DNA of 64,000 nt from Paraburkholderia sp. CNPSo 3274 (GTDB lineage: Bacteria; Pseudomonadota; Gammaproteobacteria; Burkholderiales; Burkholderiaceae). Position numbers and translations under genes: made by a program. Within the stretch, counting starts at the first letter, position 1. The number at the start of each line of letters is the position of its first letter. The DNA lies in contig NZ_JAMBPR010000021.1 of the NCBI RefSeq assembly GCF_024206475.1, positions 62,001-126,000 of the forward strand. The letters run 5' to 3'. Below the pieces are notes generated by a model. It saw only the letters and a list, made by a program, of their open reading frames with translations. It was not told the origin of the DNA and made no database searches. Of this stretch, positions 8,260-17,193 are shown one piece after another.

Positions 8260-9180
8260 ATGACCCCGGAACAACTGATAACTTTCGCTGCCGTCGCCGA
8301 GCATCTCAATATCAGTCGAGCTGCATTGGCATTGCATCTGTCGCAACCGGCCGTTTCGGGCCAGTTGCGGCTGCTGCAGGAGGAGATCGGCGAGCCGCTT
8401 TATCTGCGCGACGGCCGGGGCGTGCGCCTCACGCCCACGGGCGAACAGCTCGCGGGCTACGCGGCGCGCTTGCGCGACACCTGGCGCGACGCGCTCACCT
8501 ACCGCGACGCGTTGCGCGGCCTCGAGCGCGGCACGCTGCGCATCGGCGCGACCACCACGCCCGCGAGCTACCGGCTGCCGTATCTGGTGGCGCAATTCCA
8601 CGGGTGCTATCCGCAGGTCAAGCTCGAAACGTCGAGCGGGAATACGACGGACGTCGTGGGTACGCTCGGAGCAGTCGATATCGCGCTGATCGAGGGTCCG
8701 GTGGGCGAGCAGTTGCCGCCGGATACCGCCGTGCATCCATGGCTCGAGGACGAAATCGTCGCGATCGTGCCTCGCTCTCACGCGCTGGCGTCGCAGCTCG
8801 ACGCGCAAGGGGAGGCGGTCGCACCGATGCCGGCCATCACGGTGGAAGCGCTCGCGCAGTGGCCGCTGGTCCTGCGCGAGGATGGGTCGGGCGTGCGCCA
8901 GATGGTCGAGCGCGCGTTCGCGCGCGCGGGCGTGCCCATGCGCGTGGCGCTGGAGATCGCAGGCGTGGAAGGCGTGAAGGAGGCGGTGCGGGCGGGCATG
9001 GGCATCGGCTTCGTCTCGGCCATGTCGATGCGTCACGAAAATGGCGCGTTGCGGCAGATCAGCCTTGGCCCAGAACCGCTTGCGCGGCGCTTTTCGATTC
9101 TGGTGCCGCATGCGGGCGCGGCCTCGCGCGTCGCGCAGCGCTTCCTGGAACTGTGTCTCGCGGACGTTCCGGGAGCCTGA
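8260..9180 (+). CDS. LysR family regulator, YeiE-like
   Basis: LysR-type regulator of 306 residues from ATG 8260 (MTPEQLITFAAVAEHLNISR). The winged helix-turn-helix covers residues 1-60 with SQPAVSGQLRLLQEEIGEPL. The periplasmic-binding-protein-like effector domain starts near GTLRIGATTTPASYRLPYL. The divergent yeiH gene suggests it is the counterpart of E. coli YeiE. A longer frame to 8215 exists, but the family begins at the chosen Met. The likely role is activation of yeiH in response to a sulfur or anion signal, which is inference from the neighbourhood. Confidence 0.88.
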   Translation: MTPEQLITFAAVAEHLNISRAALALHLSQPAVSGQLRLLQEEIGEPLYLRDGRGVRLTPTGEQLAGYAARLRDTWRDALTYRDALRGLERGTLRIGATTTPASYRLPYLVAQFHGCYPQVKLETSSGNTTDVVGTLGAVDIALIEGPVGEQLPPDTAVHPWLEDEIVAIVPRSHALASQLDAQGEAVAPMPAITVEALAQWPLVLREDGSGVRQMVERAFARAGVPMRVALEIAGVEGVKEAVRAGMGIGFVSAMSMRHENGALRQISLGPEPLARRFSILVPHAGAASRVAQRFLELCLADVPGA

Positions 9181-9251
9181 TCCACCTGACCCAGGGCAAT
9201 CCAGAATGGCGGCCCGAACCGCTAGCGCGCACTATCCGGCCTAATCAACCG

Positions 9252-9270
9252 GCGCACAGGCGCTTTTTTT
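9252..9270 (+). terminator. Weak terminator after the LysR gene
   Basis: Short GCGC-ACAG-GCGC stem followed by seven Ts. The stem is only 4 bp, so efficiency is doubtful. Confidence 0.35.
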
Positions 9271-9280
9271 CGGGCGAGAT

Positions 9281-9296
9281 TTGGAACCGGTTCCAA
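9281..9296. promoter_or_regulatory. PtxS-type operator of the kgu operon
   Basis: Perfect 16-bp palindrome TTGGAACCGGTTCCAA, 41 bases before kguE. It has the central CG expected of LacI-family operators and closely resembles the known Pseudomonas PtxS site TGAAACCGGTTTCA. The PtxS-like repressor is the last gene of this operon, so autoregulation with release by 2-ketogluconate is likely. Confidence 0.75.
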
Positions 9297-9337
9297 GAAA
9301 AGCAAAGTGCGCGGTGGCAGGCAACAGGAAGAAGGCA

Positions 9338-10135
9338 ATGGCGGAAGTAGCAATCGTGGCGAGCGCGTTCGGCGCGCAGGCAATCTGGCGTGACGGTCAC
9401 GCGGCGTGGAGCCGGCCGGCGCGGCGCGCGGGCGCGCAGGCGTTCGAGGTACGGCGCGAGTTGATGCACGATGCCGACGCGCAGCCCGAAGCGTTGCGAG
9501 CGCTCGGAACGGCGCTTGCGGGCGAGGGTTTGTGGCGCGTCTGGTCTACGCCGGACGCGTTGTACGGCGAGGATGGCGCGCTCGACGAGGCGGCACTTTG
9601 CGCCGCGGTCGCCGCGGGACGTGCGCTCGGTGCGCGTTTCGTGAAGCTGCAACTCGGCGGTTTCGCAGGCGACGCCAGCGCGGCGCGCCTCGCGAGCCTG
9701 CTCGAAGAACTGGGCGCGCGCACCGGCGACACCGTTGCAGCGAGCAACGGCCCGCGCGTCGTCGTCGAGAACGGCCAGCTCGAGCAGGGCGGTAAGCTCG
9801 ATCAGTTCATCGGCCTCTTCAACGCGTTGCGCGATGGCGGTGCGCCGGGTGTGATCGGCATGACATTCGACATCGGCAACTGGCAATGGCCGGGCGAGCC
9901 GACGCTGCTCGCCGCCGCCGCGCTCGCGCCGTACGTCGAATACATCCATTGCAAGGCCGTGGTGGGCGAGGGCGCGCGCCGCTTCGCCGCTGCGCCGGGC
10001 GATGACGACACGCTGTGCCGCGCCGCACTCGCACTGCTGCCGACGCACGTGCCGCGCGGCATCGAGTTTCCGTTCGATCCGGCGCGCGTGGACGCCGCCG
10101 CCGCACATTACGTCGAGTGGCTCGCGGCCGCTTGA
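9338..10135 (+). CDS. kguE: KguE-like sugar phosphate isomerase/epimerase
   Basis: TIM-barrel protein of 265 residues, first gene of a 2-ketogluconate utilisation operon. Barrel-strand landmarks include ARFVKLQLGG, RVVVENGQL (metal-binding Glu), GVIGMTFDIGNW (metal-binding Asp) and YVEYIHCK, typical of xylose-isomerase-like epimerases. Its biochemical step is not well defined even in Pseudomonas, where kguE accompanies kguK, kguT and kguD. ATG at 9338 follows GGAAGAAGG; the in-frame upstream Met at 9281 would place the operator inside the gene and was rejected. The gene symbol rests on operon order. Confidence 0.78.
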   Translation: MAEVAIVASAFGAQAIWRDGHAAWSRPARRAGAQAFEVRRELMHDADAQPEALRALGTALAGEGLWRVWSTPDALYGEDGALDEAALCAAVAAGRALGARFVKLQLGGFAGDASAARLASLLEELGARTGDTVAASNGPRVVVENGQLEQGGKLDQFIGLFNALRDGGAPGVIGMTFDIGNWQWPGEPTLLAAAALAPYVEYIHCKAVVGEGARRFAAAPGDDDTLCRAALALLPTHVPRGIEFPFDPARVDAAAAHYVEWLAAA

Positions 10136-10199
10136 GCTCCGCGCGAAGCCTCGAAGTCGAGCCCCAGGCTCCCCATACGATTCATCAGGAACGCATCTC

Positions 10200-11177
10200 A
10201 TGACCGAAGCACTCGATGTCATTACCTACGGCGAAGCCATGGCGATGTTCGTCGCCACGGAGCCGGGGCCGCTCGCCCAGGTCGCGCATTTCACGAAACG
10301 CGCAGCGGGCGCGGAGCTCAATGTCGCGACCGGCCTCGCGCGCCTGGGTTTCAAGGTGGGCTGGGTGAGCCGAGTGGGTGCCGATTCGTTCGGCCAGTTC
10401 GTGCGCGACGTGCTCGCGCACGAAGGCATCGACGCGCGCTGCGTGAGCACCGACACGCGCTTTCCGACCGGCTTTCAGCTCAAGTCGAGGAACGACGACG
10501 GCAGCGATCCCGCTGTCGAATATTTCCGCCGCGGCTCGGCGGCGAGCAAGCTCTCGGCTCGCGACTATCAGGCCGACTACGTGCTCGGCGCGCGCCATCT
10601 GCACCTGAGCGGCGTGGCGCCCGCGATCTCCTCGTCGTCGCGCGAACTGGCGTTCAAGCTTGCACACGAGATGCGCGCCGCGGGCCGCACGATCTCGTTC
10701 GACCCGAACCTGCGCCCAACGCTCTGGGGCTCGCAAGCCGAAATGGTCGGCACGCTCAACGAACTCGCGAGCTTCGCCGACTGGGTGCTGCCGGGCGTCG
10801 GTGAAGGCCGCGTGCTGACGGGCTCGGACGACCCGGAAGCCATCGCGCAGTTCTACCTTGCGCGCGGCGCGCGCGGCGTGATCGTGAAGCTCGGCGCAGA
10901 AGGCGCGTACTACGCCACGGCCGAAGGCGAGCAGGGCCGCGTTGCGGCGCAGCGCGTGGAGTGCGTGGTCGATACCGTGGGCGCCGGCGACGGCTTCGCC
11001 GTGGGCGTGGTGAGCGCGCTGCTCGAGGGGCGTCCGCTTGCCGCGGCCGTCGCTCGCGGCAACCGCATCGGCGCGCTGGCCGTCCAGGTGATCGGCGACT
11101 CGGAAGGGTTGCCGACGCGCGCGCAGCTCGACGCGCTCGAAGGCGCGCAAACGCAGGCTGCCGCGGCAGCCGCATAG
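10200..11177 (+). CDS. kguK: 2-ketogluconate kinase, PfkB family
   Basis: Ribokinase/PfkB-fold sugar kinase of 325 residues that would phosphorylate 2-ketogluconate to 2-keto-6-phosphogluconate. The N-terminal TYGEAMAMFVATEPG and the GAELNVATGLARLG region contact sugar. The C-terminal signature DTVGAGDGF (258-266) carries the catalytic Asp. It strongly resembles 2-keto-3-deoxygluconate kinases as well, so KdgK activity is the alternative; the kguT/kguD/ptxS neighbourhood favours KguK. The start at 10200 has AGGAACG upstream. Confidence 0.82.
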   Translation: MTEALDVITYGEAMAMFVATEPGPLAQVAHFTKRAAGAELNVATGLARLGFKVGWVSRVGADSFGQFVRDVLAHEGIDARCVSTDTRFPTGFQLKSRNDDGSDPAVEYFRRGSAASKLSARDYQADYVLGARHLHLSGVAPAISSSSRELAFKLAHEMRAAGRTISFDPNLRPTLWGSQAEMVGTLNELASFADWVLPGVGEGRVLTGSDDPEAIAQFYLARGARGVIVKLGAEGAYYATAEGEQGRVAAQRVECVVDTVGAGDGFAVGVVSALLEGRPLAAAVARGNRIGALAVQVIGDSEGLPTRAQLDALEGAQTQAAAAAA

Positions 11178-11285
11178 CGGAACAAGGGGCGCCACGCAAA
11201 GCGTATTCGCATGCGGCGCGCCAGATGACATGAGACCAGAGGGCGGCACTGTCAGGTACCGAGCCCCAATCAACTGGAGACACCG

Positions 11286-12569
11286 ATGACCTCAACCTCG
11301 CTCGCACCGCGCCGCTGGTGGGCAATCATGCCCGTCGTGTTCATCACGTACAGCCTCGCCTATCTCGACCGCGCCAACTACGGCTTCGCCTCGGCGGCCG
11401 GCATCAACCGCGATCTCGGTATCAGCCCGGCGCTCTCGTCGCTGATCGGCGCGCTGTTCTTCCTCGGCTACTTCTTCTTCCAACTGCCGGGCGCCATGTA
11501 TGCGGAGCGCCGCAGCGTGCGCACGCTCGTGTTCGCGAGCCTCGTGCTGTGGGGCGGCTGCGCGGCGCTCACGGGCGTCGTCACGAACATCCCGTCGCTC
11601 ATGGCGATCCGTTTCGTGCTCGGCGTGGTCGAAGCGGCCGTGATGCCCGCCATGCTCATCTTCATCAGCAACTGGTTCACAAAGAAGGAGCGCTCGCGCG
11701 CCAACACGTTCCTGATCCTCGGCAATCCGGTCACGGTGCTGTGGATGTCGGTCGTCTCGGGCTATCTCGTGCATGCCTTCGGCTGGCGCCACATGTTCAT
11801 CGCCGAAGGCGTGCCGGCTGTCGTGTGGGCCGTGTGCTGGTGGTTCCTCGTGCGCGACAAGCCCTCACAGGTCACCTGGCTCTCCGACGATGAAAAGCGC
11901 GCGCTCGACGCCGCGATGCGCGCCGAGCAGGCCGCCATCAAGCCGGTGCGCAACTACGCCGAGGCGTTCCGCACGCCTGCCGTGATGCTGCTCTCGGCGC
12001 AGTACTTCTGCTGGAGCATTGGCGTGTACGGCTTCGTGCTGTGGCTGCCCTCGATCGTGAAGAATGGCTCGGCGCTCGGCATGGTCGAAACGGGCTGGCT
12101 CTCCGCCGTGCCGTATCTCGCGGCGACCATTGCGATGCTCGCCGCCTCGTGGGCATCGGACAAGCTCGACAATCGCCGTGCCTTCGTGTGGCCGTTCCTG
12201 CTGGTCGGCGCGCTGGCCTTCGCGGGCTCCTACGCGCTCGGCTCGACGCACTTCTGGGTATCCTACGCGCTGCTCGTAGTGGCGGGCGCGGCGATGTACG
12301 CGCCGTATGGCCCGTTCTTCGCGATCGTGCCGGAACTGCTGCCGAAGAACGTCGCCGGCGGCGCGATGGCGCTGATCAACAGCATGGGCGCGCTCGGCTC
12401 GTTCGTCGGCTCCTATGTGGTCGGGTATCTGAATGGCGCGACGGGCTCGCCTGCGGCATCCTATGCGTTCATGAGCGCGGCGCTGCTCGTTTCGGTGGGC
12501 CTCACGCTCGCCGTCAAGCCGCAGCGCGACGCCGCCCGTGGTTATGCATCGCCGGCACACGGAAAATAA
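11286..12569 (+). CDS. kguT: 2-ketogluconate transporter, MFS (anion:cation symporter type)
   Basis: Twelve-helix major facilitator of 427 residues from the ACS-type group. It has YLDRANYGFASAAGI in helix 1, as in gluconate/galactarate/tartrate permeases, and FFLGYFFFQLPGAMYAERRS with the conserved loop. GGAGACACCG precedes ATG 11286. Its position between the kinase and the reductase identifies 2-ketogluconate as the probable cargo, driven by protons. Located in the inner membrane. Confidence 0.85.
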   Translation: MTSTSLAPRRWWAIMPVVFITYSLAYLDRANYGFASAAGINRDLGISPALSSLIGALFFLGYFFFQLPGAMYAERRSVRTLVFASLVLWGGCAALTGVVTNIPSLMAIRFVLGVVEAAVMPAMLIFISNWFTKKERSRANTFLILGNPVTVLWMSVVSGYLVHAFGWRHMFIAEGVPAVVWAVCWWFLVRDKPSQVTWLSDDEKRALDAAMRAEQAAIKPVRNYAEAFRTPAVMLLSAQYFCWSIGVYGFVLWLPSIVKNGSALGMVETGWLSAVPYLAATIAMLAASWASDKLDNRRAFVWPFLLVGALAFAGSYALGSTHFWVSYALLVVAGAAMYAPYGPFFAIVPELLPKNVAGGAMALINSMGALGSFVGSYVVGYLNGATGSPAASYAFMSAALLVSVGLTLAVKPQRDAARGYASPAHGK

Positions 12570-12589
12570 CTCTCTTTTCTAGCGCACTT

Positions 12590-13555
12590 ATGAAGCCGAA
12601 AATCGTTGTCTACAAAGCCTTGCCCGCCGATGTCGCCGACTATCTGCGCGAGCATGCCGAACTGATTGATGTCGACGCCGACCAGCCCGGCGCACTCGCC
12701 GCCGCGCTAAAAGACGCCGACGGCGCGATCGGCGCGAGCGTGAAGATCACACCGGCGATGCTGGACGGTTCGCGCGTGAAGGCGCTCTCCACGATCTCCG
12801 TGGGCTACGACCAGTTCGATGTGCCCGATCTCACGAAGCGCGGCATCGTGCTCGCCCACACGCCCGACGTGCTGACCGAATCGACGGCCGACACCGTGTT
12901 CTCGCTCATCCTCGCGAGCGCACGCCGCGTGGTCGAACTGGCCGACTGGGTCAAGGCGGGCCACTGGAAGGGCAGCATCGGCGCGGCGCAATTCGGCGTG
13001 GACGTGCAGGGCAAAACGCTCGGCATCGTGGGGCTCGGGCGCATCGGCGGCGCCGTCGCGCGCCGCGCGGCACTCGGCTTCAACATGAAGGTGCTCTACA
13101 CGAACCGCAGCCCGAACGAAGCGGCCGAACGCAACTATGGCGCGCGCCGCGTCGAACTCGACGAACTGCTCGCAAGCTCGGACTTCGTGTGCCTCCAGGT
13201 GCCGCTCACCGACGCCACGCGCCACCTGATCGGCGCAGAGCAGCTGAAGAAGATGAAGAAGAGCGCGATTCTCATCAACGCCTCGCGCGGCGCGACCGTC
13301 GACGAACAAGCGCTGATCGCGGCGCTCGAAGCGGGCACGATCCACGGCGCGGGCCTCGACGTTTTCGAGCGCGAGCCGATCGATCCCGCGTCGCCGCTCC
13401 TGAGCATGCCGAACGTGGTGGCGCTGCCGCACATCGGCTCGGCGACGCACGAGACGCGTCACGCGATGGCGCGCTGCGCAGCGGAGAACCTCGTCGCGGC
13501 GCTCGCTGGCACGCTCGACGTGAACGTCGTCAACCGCGACGTGCTCGCGCGATGA
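12590..13555 (+). CDS. kguD: 2-keto-6-phosphogluconate reductase (D-2-hydroxyacid dehydrogenase family)
   Basis: NAD(P)H-dependent D-isomer 2-hydroxyacid dehydrogenase of 321 residues. The Rossmann motif is GIVGLGRIGGAVA (about residue 144 onward). The catalytic Arg lies in INASRGATVDE, the Glu in GLDVFEREP, and the catalytic His in LPHIGSATHETR near residue 281. In the kgu pathway it reduces 2-keto-6-phosphogluconate to 6-phosphogluconate for the Entner-Doudoroff route. It may also reduce unphosphorylated 2-ketogluconate or glyoxylate, as GhrB-type enzymes do. Its stop overlaps the ATG of the LacI regulator. Confidence 0.85.
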   Translation: MKPKIVVYKALPADVADYLREHAELIDVDADQPGALAAALKDADGAIGASVKITPAMLDGSRVKALSTISVGYDQFDVPDLTKRGIVLAHTPDVLTESTADTVFSLILASARRVVELADWVKAGHWKGSIGAAQFGVDVQGKTLGIVGLGRIGGAVARRAALGFNMKVLYTNRSPNEAAERNYGARRVELDELLASSDFVCLQVPLTDATRHLIGAEQLKKMKKSAILINASRGATVDEQALIAALEAGTIHGAGLDVFEREPIDPASPLLSMPNVVALPHIGSATHETRHAMARCAAENLVAALAGTLDVNVVNRDVLAR

Positions 13556-14631
13556 GCGCGGGTCCGGGCAGCACGGATCACGCTGAACAGGGCGCCGCGG
13601 CCACGGCGCCGCGCCGCGCGACCATCAGCGACGTCGCGCGTGAAGCCGGCACCGGCAAGACCAGCATCTCGCGCTATCTGAACGGCGAGCTGGGCGTGCT
13701 TTCGCCCGACCTGCGCGCGCGCATCGAAGCGGCGATCGAGCGGCTCGACTATCGCCCCAACCAGATGGCGCGCGGCCTCAAGCGCGGCCGCAACCGTCTG
13801 CTCGGCCTGTTGCTCGCCGATCTCGCCAATCCCTATTCGGTGGAGATTCTGCAGGGCGTGGAGGAGGCGTGTCACGCGCTCGGCTACATGCCGCTCATCT
13901 GCCACGCGGCGAACGAAATCGACATGGAGCGGCGCTATCTTCAGCTGCTCACCACGTATCGCGTCGAAGGCGTGATCGTCAATGCACTCGGCGTGCGTGA
14001 ATCGATGTTGAAACCCGTGGCCAGCGGCGGCATTCCGGCGGTGCTGATCGACCGTACCGTCGACGGCCTGGATGCGGACATGGTCGGCCTCGACAACGCG
14101 GCGGCCGTGCGCCTCGGCACGGAGCATCTGCTTGCGCGTGGCTACGACGACATCGTGTTCGTCGTGCAGCCGTTCGAGCAGGTAAGTTCGCGGCGCGAGC
14201 GCGAAGCGGCGTTTCGCGAGTCGATGCAGGCGACGAAGGGCGCGGCGCGTGGCCTCACGCACGTGCTCGATCTCCACGATGAAGCCGCCGTGCAAGCCGC
14301 GCTCGCCACGCTCGACACCCACGTGGCCCAGGCGCTCGCGCGCGGTGCGCGTTGCGCATTGTTCGCGGCCAACGCGCCGGTGGCGCTGCGCCTCGCCTTG
14401 CATCTGAAAGCGGCGCTCGGCGCGCAGTGGCAACAGCGCGTGGCGCTCGTCGCCATTGACGATCCGGAGTGGGCCGAGCTTGCCGGCATTACGACGATCC
14501 GCCAGCCTACGCGCGAGATTGGTTATCGCGCGGTGGAGTTTCTGCACGAGCGCATCGAGGGCGCGGCGCCCAAGGCGCGCGCGGCGGCGTTCGAGGGCGA
14601 ACTGGTGGTGAGGGCTTCGACGCTGGGGTGA
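13552..14631 (+). CDS. ptxS: LacI family repressor, PtxS-like
   Basis: LacI/GalR regulator of 359 residues whose ATG overlaps the kguD stop (ATGA), giving translational coupling. After a 20-residue tail the HTH reads ATISDVAREAGTGKTSISRYLNG. The hinge helix has QMARGLKRGRNRLLGLLLAD, and a periplasmic-binding-like effector domain follows. In Pseudomonas the PtxS gene sits beside kgu and its protein is released from DNA by 2-ketogluconate. The perfect palindrome at 9281-9296 is the probable target. Confidence 0.82.
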   Translation: MSAGPGSTDHAEQGAAATAPRRATISDVAREAGTGKTSISRYLNGELGVLSPDLRARIEAAIERLDYRPNQMARGLKRGRNRLLGLLLADLANPYSVEILQGVEEACHALGYMPLICHAANEIDMERRYLQLLTTYRVEGVIVNALGVRESMLKPVASGGIPAVLIDRTVDGLDADMVGLDNAAAVRLGTEHLLARGYDDIVFVVQPFEQVSSRREREAAFRESMQATKGAARGLTHVLDLHDEAAVQAALATLDTHVAQALARGARCALFAANAPVALRLALHLKAALGAQWQQRVALVAIDDPEWAELAGITTIRQPTREIGYRAVEFLHERIEGAAPKARAAAFEGELVVRASTLG

Positions 14632-14784
14632 CTATGGCGCGGGCACTCGTTTCGTCCTGACGGAGAGGTCCGACGGTGCGATTCCTGGTCTCGTGCGCAG
14701 CCAGGGCTGCGCGCAGGCGCCGATATCTGCGATCATTCGGGCTGCGGCGCGCGTGCGTGCGTGCCGAACGTCATAAGGAAGCCC

Positions 14785-15594
14785 ATGTCCGTAGCTCCGG
14801 TCACGCTCGTCTGCCTCTCGCTCGCGACGCTGTTCGTCGCCGCCTTGCCCGTATCGCTCTATCGCCGGCTGCGCGTGCCATTCGCGCTCGACTGGCGCGA
14901 TACGATCGCGGGCGTCGCCATCTTCGCGTTTTTCGCGACTGTGATCGAGCGCGCCATCAACGACTACCTGCTGCACGAGAACGCCGCCGCCGCGCAGGTG
15001 CTTTCGAATCCCGTTTTCTTTGTCCTGTACGGCGCGTTCGCCGCGGGCGTGTGCGAGGAAGTCGGGCGCTATATCGCCATGCGGATCATCGCGCGCCGCA
15101 GCGCACGCAAGCCCAACGCCCCCACTGACAGCGCGGCGCTCGGCTACGGCATCGGCCATGCGGGTGCGGAGGCGTGGTTCGTCGGCGTGCTCGTGCAACT
15201 GCAATGGATCGTGTTCGCGGTGCTCGCGAATCGCGGCGATCTCGACGAGCATCTCTCCAATCTCACGATGGACTCGGTCTTGCGCTTGCATCTGATTCTC
15301 GCTAGCCTTTCGCCACTTTTCGCCGGCGTGTTTGCGCTCGAGCGCACGGCCGCGTTCGTGTTCCAGATTGCCTTGTCGGTGCTGATGTGGCGCGGTGTGC
15401 GCGCGGGATGGAAGGGGATTTTGCCGCTCGCGATCCTCGTGCACGCGCTCATCGACGTGCCTGCCGCGATGTACCAGGCGCAACTCGCGCCGCTCGTGGC
15501 CGTGGACGGTTTGTATGGGGTGGCGGCCGTCGTGGTCGCCATCGTGCTTTTCAGGACGTGCCGCCCGCAGCGGCGCGTCGCACGCGCGGCGTGA
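14785..15594 (+). CDS. YhfC family intramembrane metalloprotease-like protein
   Basis: Polytopic membrane protein of 269 residues with about seven hydrophobic segments. It has the spaced motifs of the YhfC/CPBP-like glutamic membrane protease group: GVCEEVGRYIAM (Glu-Glu), GYGIGHAGAEAW (His and Glu) and LVHALIDVPAAMYQ (His). Proteolysis of a membrane substrate is plausible from the family, but no substrate is known. ATG at 14785 has AAGGAAG upstream and was preferred to GTG at 14761. It stands between the kgu regulator and a small hypothetical gene. Confidence 0.72.
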   Translation: MSVAPVTLVCLSLATLFVAALPVSLYRRLRVPFALDWRDTIAGVAIFAFFATVIERAINDYLLHENAAAAQVLSNPVFFVLYGAFAAGVCEEVGRYIAMRIIARRSARKPNAPTDSAALGYGIGHAGAEAWFVGVLVQLQWIVFAVLANRGDLDEHLSNLTMDSVLRLHLILASLSPLFAGVFALERTAAFVFQIALSVLMWRGVRAGWKGILPLAILVHALIDVPAAMYQAQLAPLVAVDGLYGVAAVVVAIVLFRTCRPQRRVARAA

Positions 15595-15627
15595 GTGCGC
15601 GCGTCTCACTACTTTATTCTGGCGTCA

Positions 15628-15993
15628 ATGGAAGCCTATCTGTTTGAATGCGCGAGCCCCGATTTCGACGAACTCGCCCGCGTGATCGCCGACATCTTTC
15701 CCGAGCAAACGCGCTTTGCCGAAGAGCCGAACGAGAGCGGCGTGCCGCAACTGGTCGTGCACTGGGTGGCGATGCGCTTCGGCTCGAAGGCGCGCCGCAT
15801 GGCGCTCACGGTCGCAATCGCGCCCGCCGCGCTCGCACGCTATCGCGCATTGCCGCCGCGGCTGCGCTCACGCAGCTTCGCGGTGTTGCGAGTCTACGTG
15901 GAGACGACGATCGAATCGCTCGAGGAACAGCACGCGAAGGGCGAAGACGTGCCGCGCGAGGTGACGATCGCGCTGGACGAAGAATTTGCGTAA
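15628..15993 (+). CDS. Conserved-looking small protein (possibly DUF3022)
   Basis: A 121-residue soluble protein without transmembrane segments, rich in acidic and Arg residues, with phrases MEAYLFECASPDFDELARVI and TIESLEEQHAKGEDVPREVT. It may belong to the Burkholderia DUF3022 group, but I recognise it only weakly. Codon bias matches the neighbours, so it is very likely a real gene. Met at 15628 was chosen over 15595, which would extend it into the preceding spacer. Confidence 0.6.
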   Translation: MEAYLFECASPDFDELARVIADIFPEQTRFAEEPNESGVPQLVVHWVAMRFGSKARRMALTVAIAPAALARYRALPPRLRSRSFAVLRVYVETTIESLEEQHAKGEDVPREVTIALDEEFA

Positions 15994-16010
15994 AGGGTTT
16001 GCTTGAAGCG

Positions 16011-16029
16011 CCGGGCGCATCGCGCCCGG
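16011..16029. terminator. GC hairpin between convergent genes
   Basis: CCGGGCGC-ATC-GCGCCCGG, an 8-bp stem between the stops of two convergent genes. There is no clear T-run, so it may act as a weak bidirectional terminator. Confidence 0.35.
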
Positions 16030-16047
16030 TCGGCGTTGCGCTGAGAC

Positions 16048-16482
16048 TTAGTCGGCGAGCTTGTAGACCTTGGCGAAACGTGCGGCCTGCACGACGCCAT
16101 AGTCGCCGGGCGCGTATTGCATGACCCAGTCGCCGGCCACGCCGCTTAGCCTGTCGCCGCCGGCCGAACGCACGAGCGTGAACGGCTCGTCCATGCGCCT
16201 TGCGAGGACCACGACCTGGCGGTTGCGATACGCGCCTGGGTCGCCGTGGGCGAGGGTGTCGCTTCCCGGCAGGTACTTCGCATCGAATCGATCGCGCGAT
16301 ACGACCCAGCGATCGCCGGTCGAACCGGTGATGATCGCGTCGCCTGGCGCATAGCGGTTCGGCCCTTCCAGGCTCATCAGCTCGCCGGCGAGGGCTGCGA
16401 ACTCGACGCTCACGGTCTCGTCCTTGACGACGCGCTGTGCGGCGGGGTCGACACGCAGGTCGACTTGGGTCAGTTCAATCAT
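16048..16482 (-). CDS. PGDYG domain protein
   Basis: A 144-residue protein with two internally related blocks: YAPGDAIITGSTGDRWVVSR (about residues 44-63) and the C-terminal QYAPGDYGVVQAARFAKVY, carrying the PGDYG motif that names a small Pfam family. ATG at 16482 begins MIELTQVDLRVDPAAQR. The function is unknown; related domains often modify or bind polar ligands. The duplicated APGD element looks like an internal repeat of a beta fold. Confidence 0.7.
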   Translation of the reverse strand: MIELTQVDLRVDPAAQRVVKDETVSVEFAALAGELMSLEGPNRYAPGDAIITGSTGDRWVVSRDRFDAKYLPGSDTLAHGDPGAYRNRQVVVLARRMDEPFTLVRSAGGDRLSGVAGDWVMQYAPGDYGVVQAARFAKVYKLAD

Positions 16483-16522
16483 GGCGGCAGCAGCGGACCT
16501 GCTTGACAAAAAACGGCTTCCA

Positions 16523-16559
16523 GAAAAGCGACGGCCGGGCGAAACTGCCCGGCCGTCGC
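16523..16559 (-). terminator. Strong terminator of the Spy-like gene
   Basis: Thirteen-bp perfect stem GCGACGGCCGGGC / GCCCGGCCGTCGC (16528-16540 and 16547-16559) with loop GAAACT. It is followed on the minus strand by TTTT, downstream of the gene that ends at 16642. Confidence 0.75.
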
Positions 16560-16641
16560 GCGGTCCGCAAGGGTACCCTGGATCGGGCCGTCGCGCACGC
16601 ATGGGAGCGTGGCCCGATTGGCGGGTGCGCCTGACTCCGTC

Positions 16642-17193
16642 TTACTGCGCGGCCGGCGTGCTGGCCGCTTCGGTGTCGCTACCTGCGGCGCCTGCGGACG
16701 GCTTGGCGTGGCCCTTGTGCTTCGGCTTCATCGGCTTGCCCGACGGGCCGTGCTCATTGCCGTGGCGGAAGGACTGATCGGCGAGCTTCTTCTGTTCCGG
16801 CGAGAGGCTGGTATAGAGCGGCTCGAACGCCGAGACGAGCTTCTGCATGTCGTCCGCGTGCGCCTGGGCGATCTGCGCGTACTGCTTCATGTCGTCGAGC
16901 GCGTTGCGCGAGTTTTCGCTTTCCGCACGCTGCTTGAAGAGACTGGACATGGTCTCGCCGTTGCTGCGCATGACGTCGGCGAACGTCTTCCATTGCGGCT
17001 CTTGCTCGGGCGTGATCTTGAGCTGCGTATGCAGCCACGTGATGCGCTCCTCGACGCGCTGCTGATGCTGCGCGGCGCGCACGTCGGCGCTCGACGCGGC
17101 CGCGGCGGTTGCCGAAGCGGCCGGCGCGGCGCTTTGCGCGAACGCGCCGCTCATCGAGAGCGAGGCGGCAAGGATGACGAAAGCTTTCTTCAT
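16642..17193 (-). CDS. Spy/CpxP-like LTXXQ periplasmic protein
   Basis: Secreted protein of 183 residues. The signal peptide MKKAFVILAASLSMSGAFA is followed by an Ala-rich linker and a helical body with two LTXXQ-type motifs (LKITPEQEPQWKTFA and LSPEQKKLADQSF), typical of Spy/CpxP family chaperones that act in the periplasm under envelope stress. The C-terminus is Lys/Pro/Ala-rich. AAGGAG lies just before ATG 17193, so that start is preferred to 17211. It is divergent from the Lrp regulator. Confidence 0.85.
   Translation of the reverse strand: MKKAFVILAASLSMSGAFAQSAAPAASATAAAASSADVRAAQHQQRVEERITWLHTQLKITPEQEPQWKTFADVMRSNGETMSSLFKQRAESENSRNALDDMKQYAQIAQAHADDMQKLVSAFEPLYTSLSPEQKKLADQSFRHGNEHGPSGKPMKPKHKGHAKPSAGAAGSDTEAASTPAAQ

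Noticed and set aside
5919..8309. Very long minus-strand frame across GST, terminator and yeiH
   Set aside because: It runs through two real genes and a clear terminator in another frame; composition is an Arg-rich shadow.
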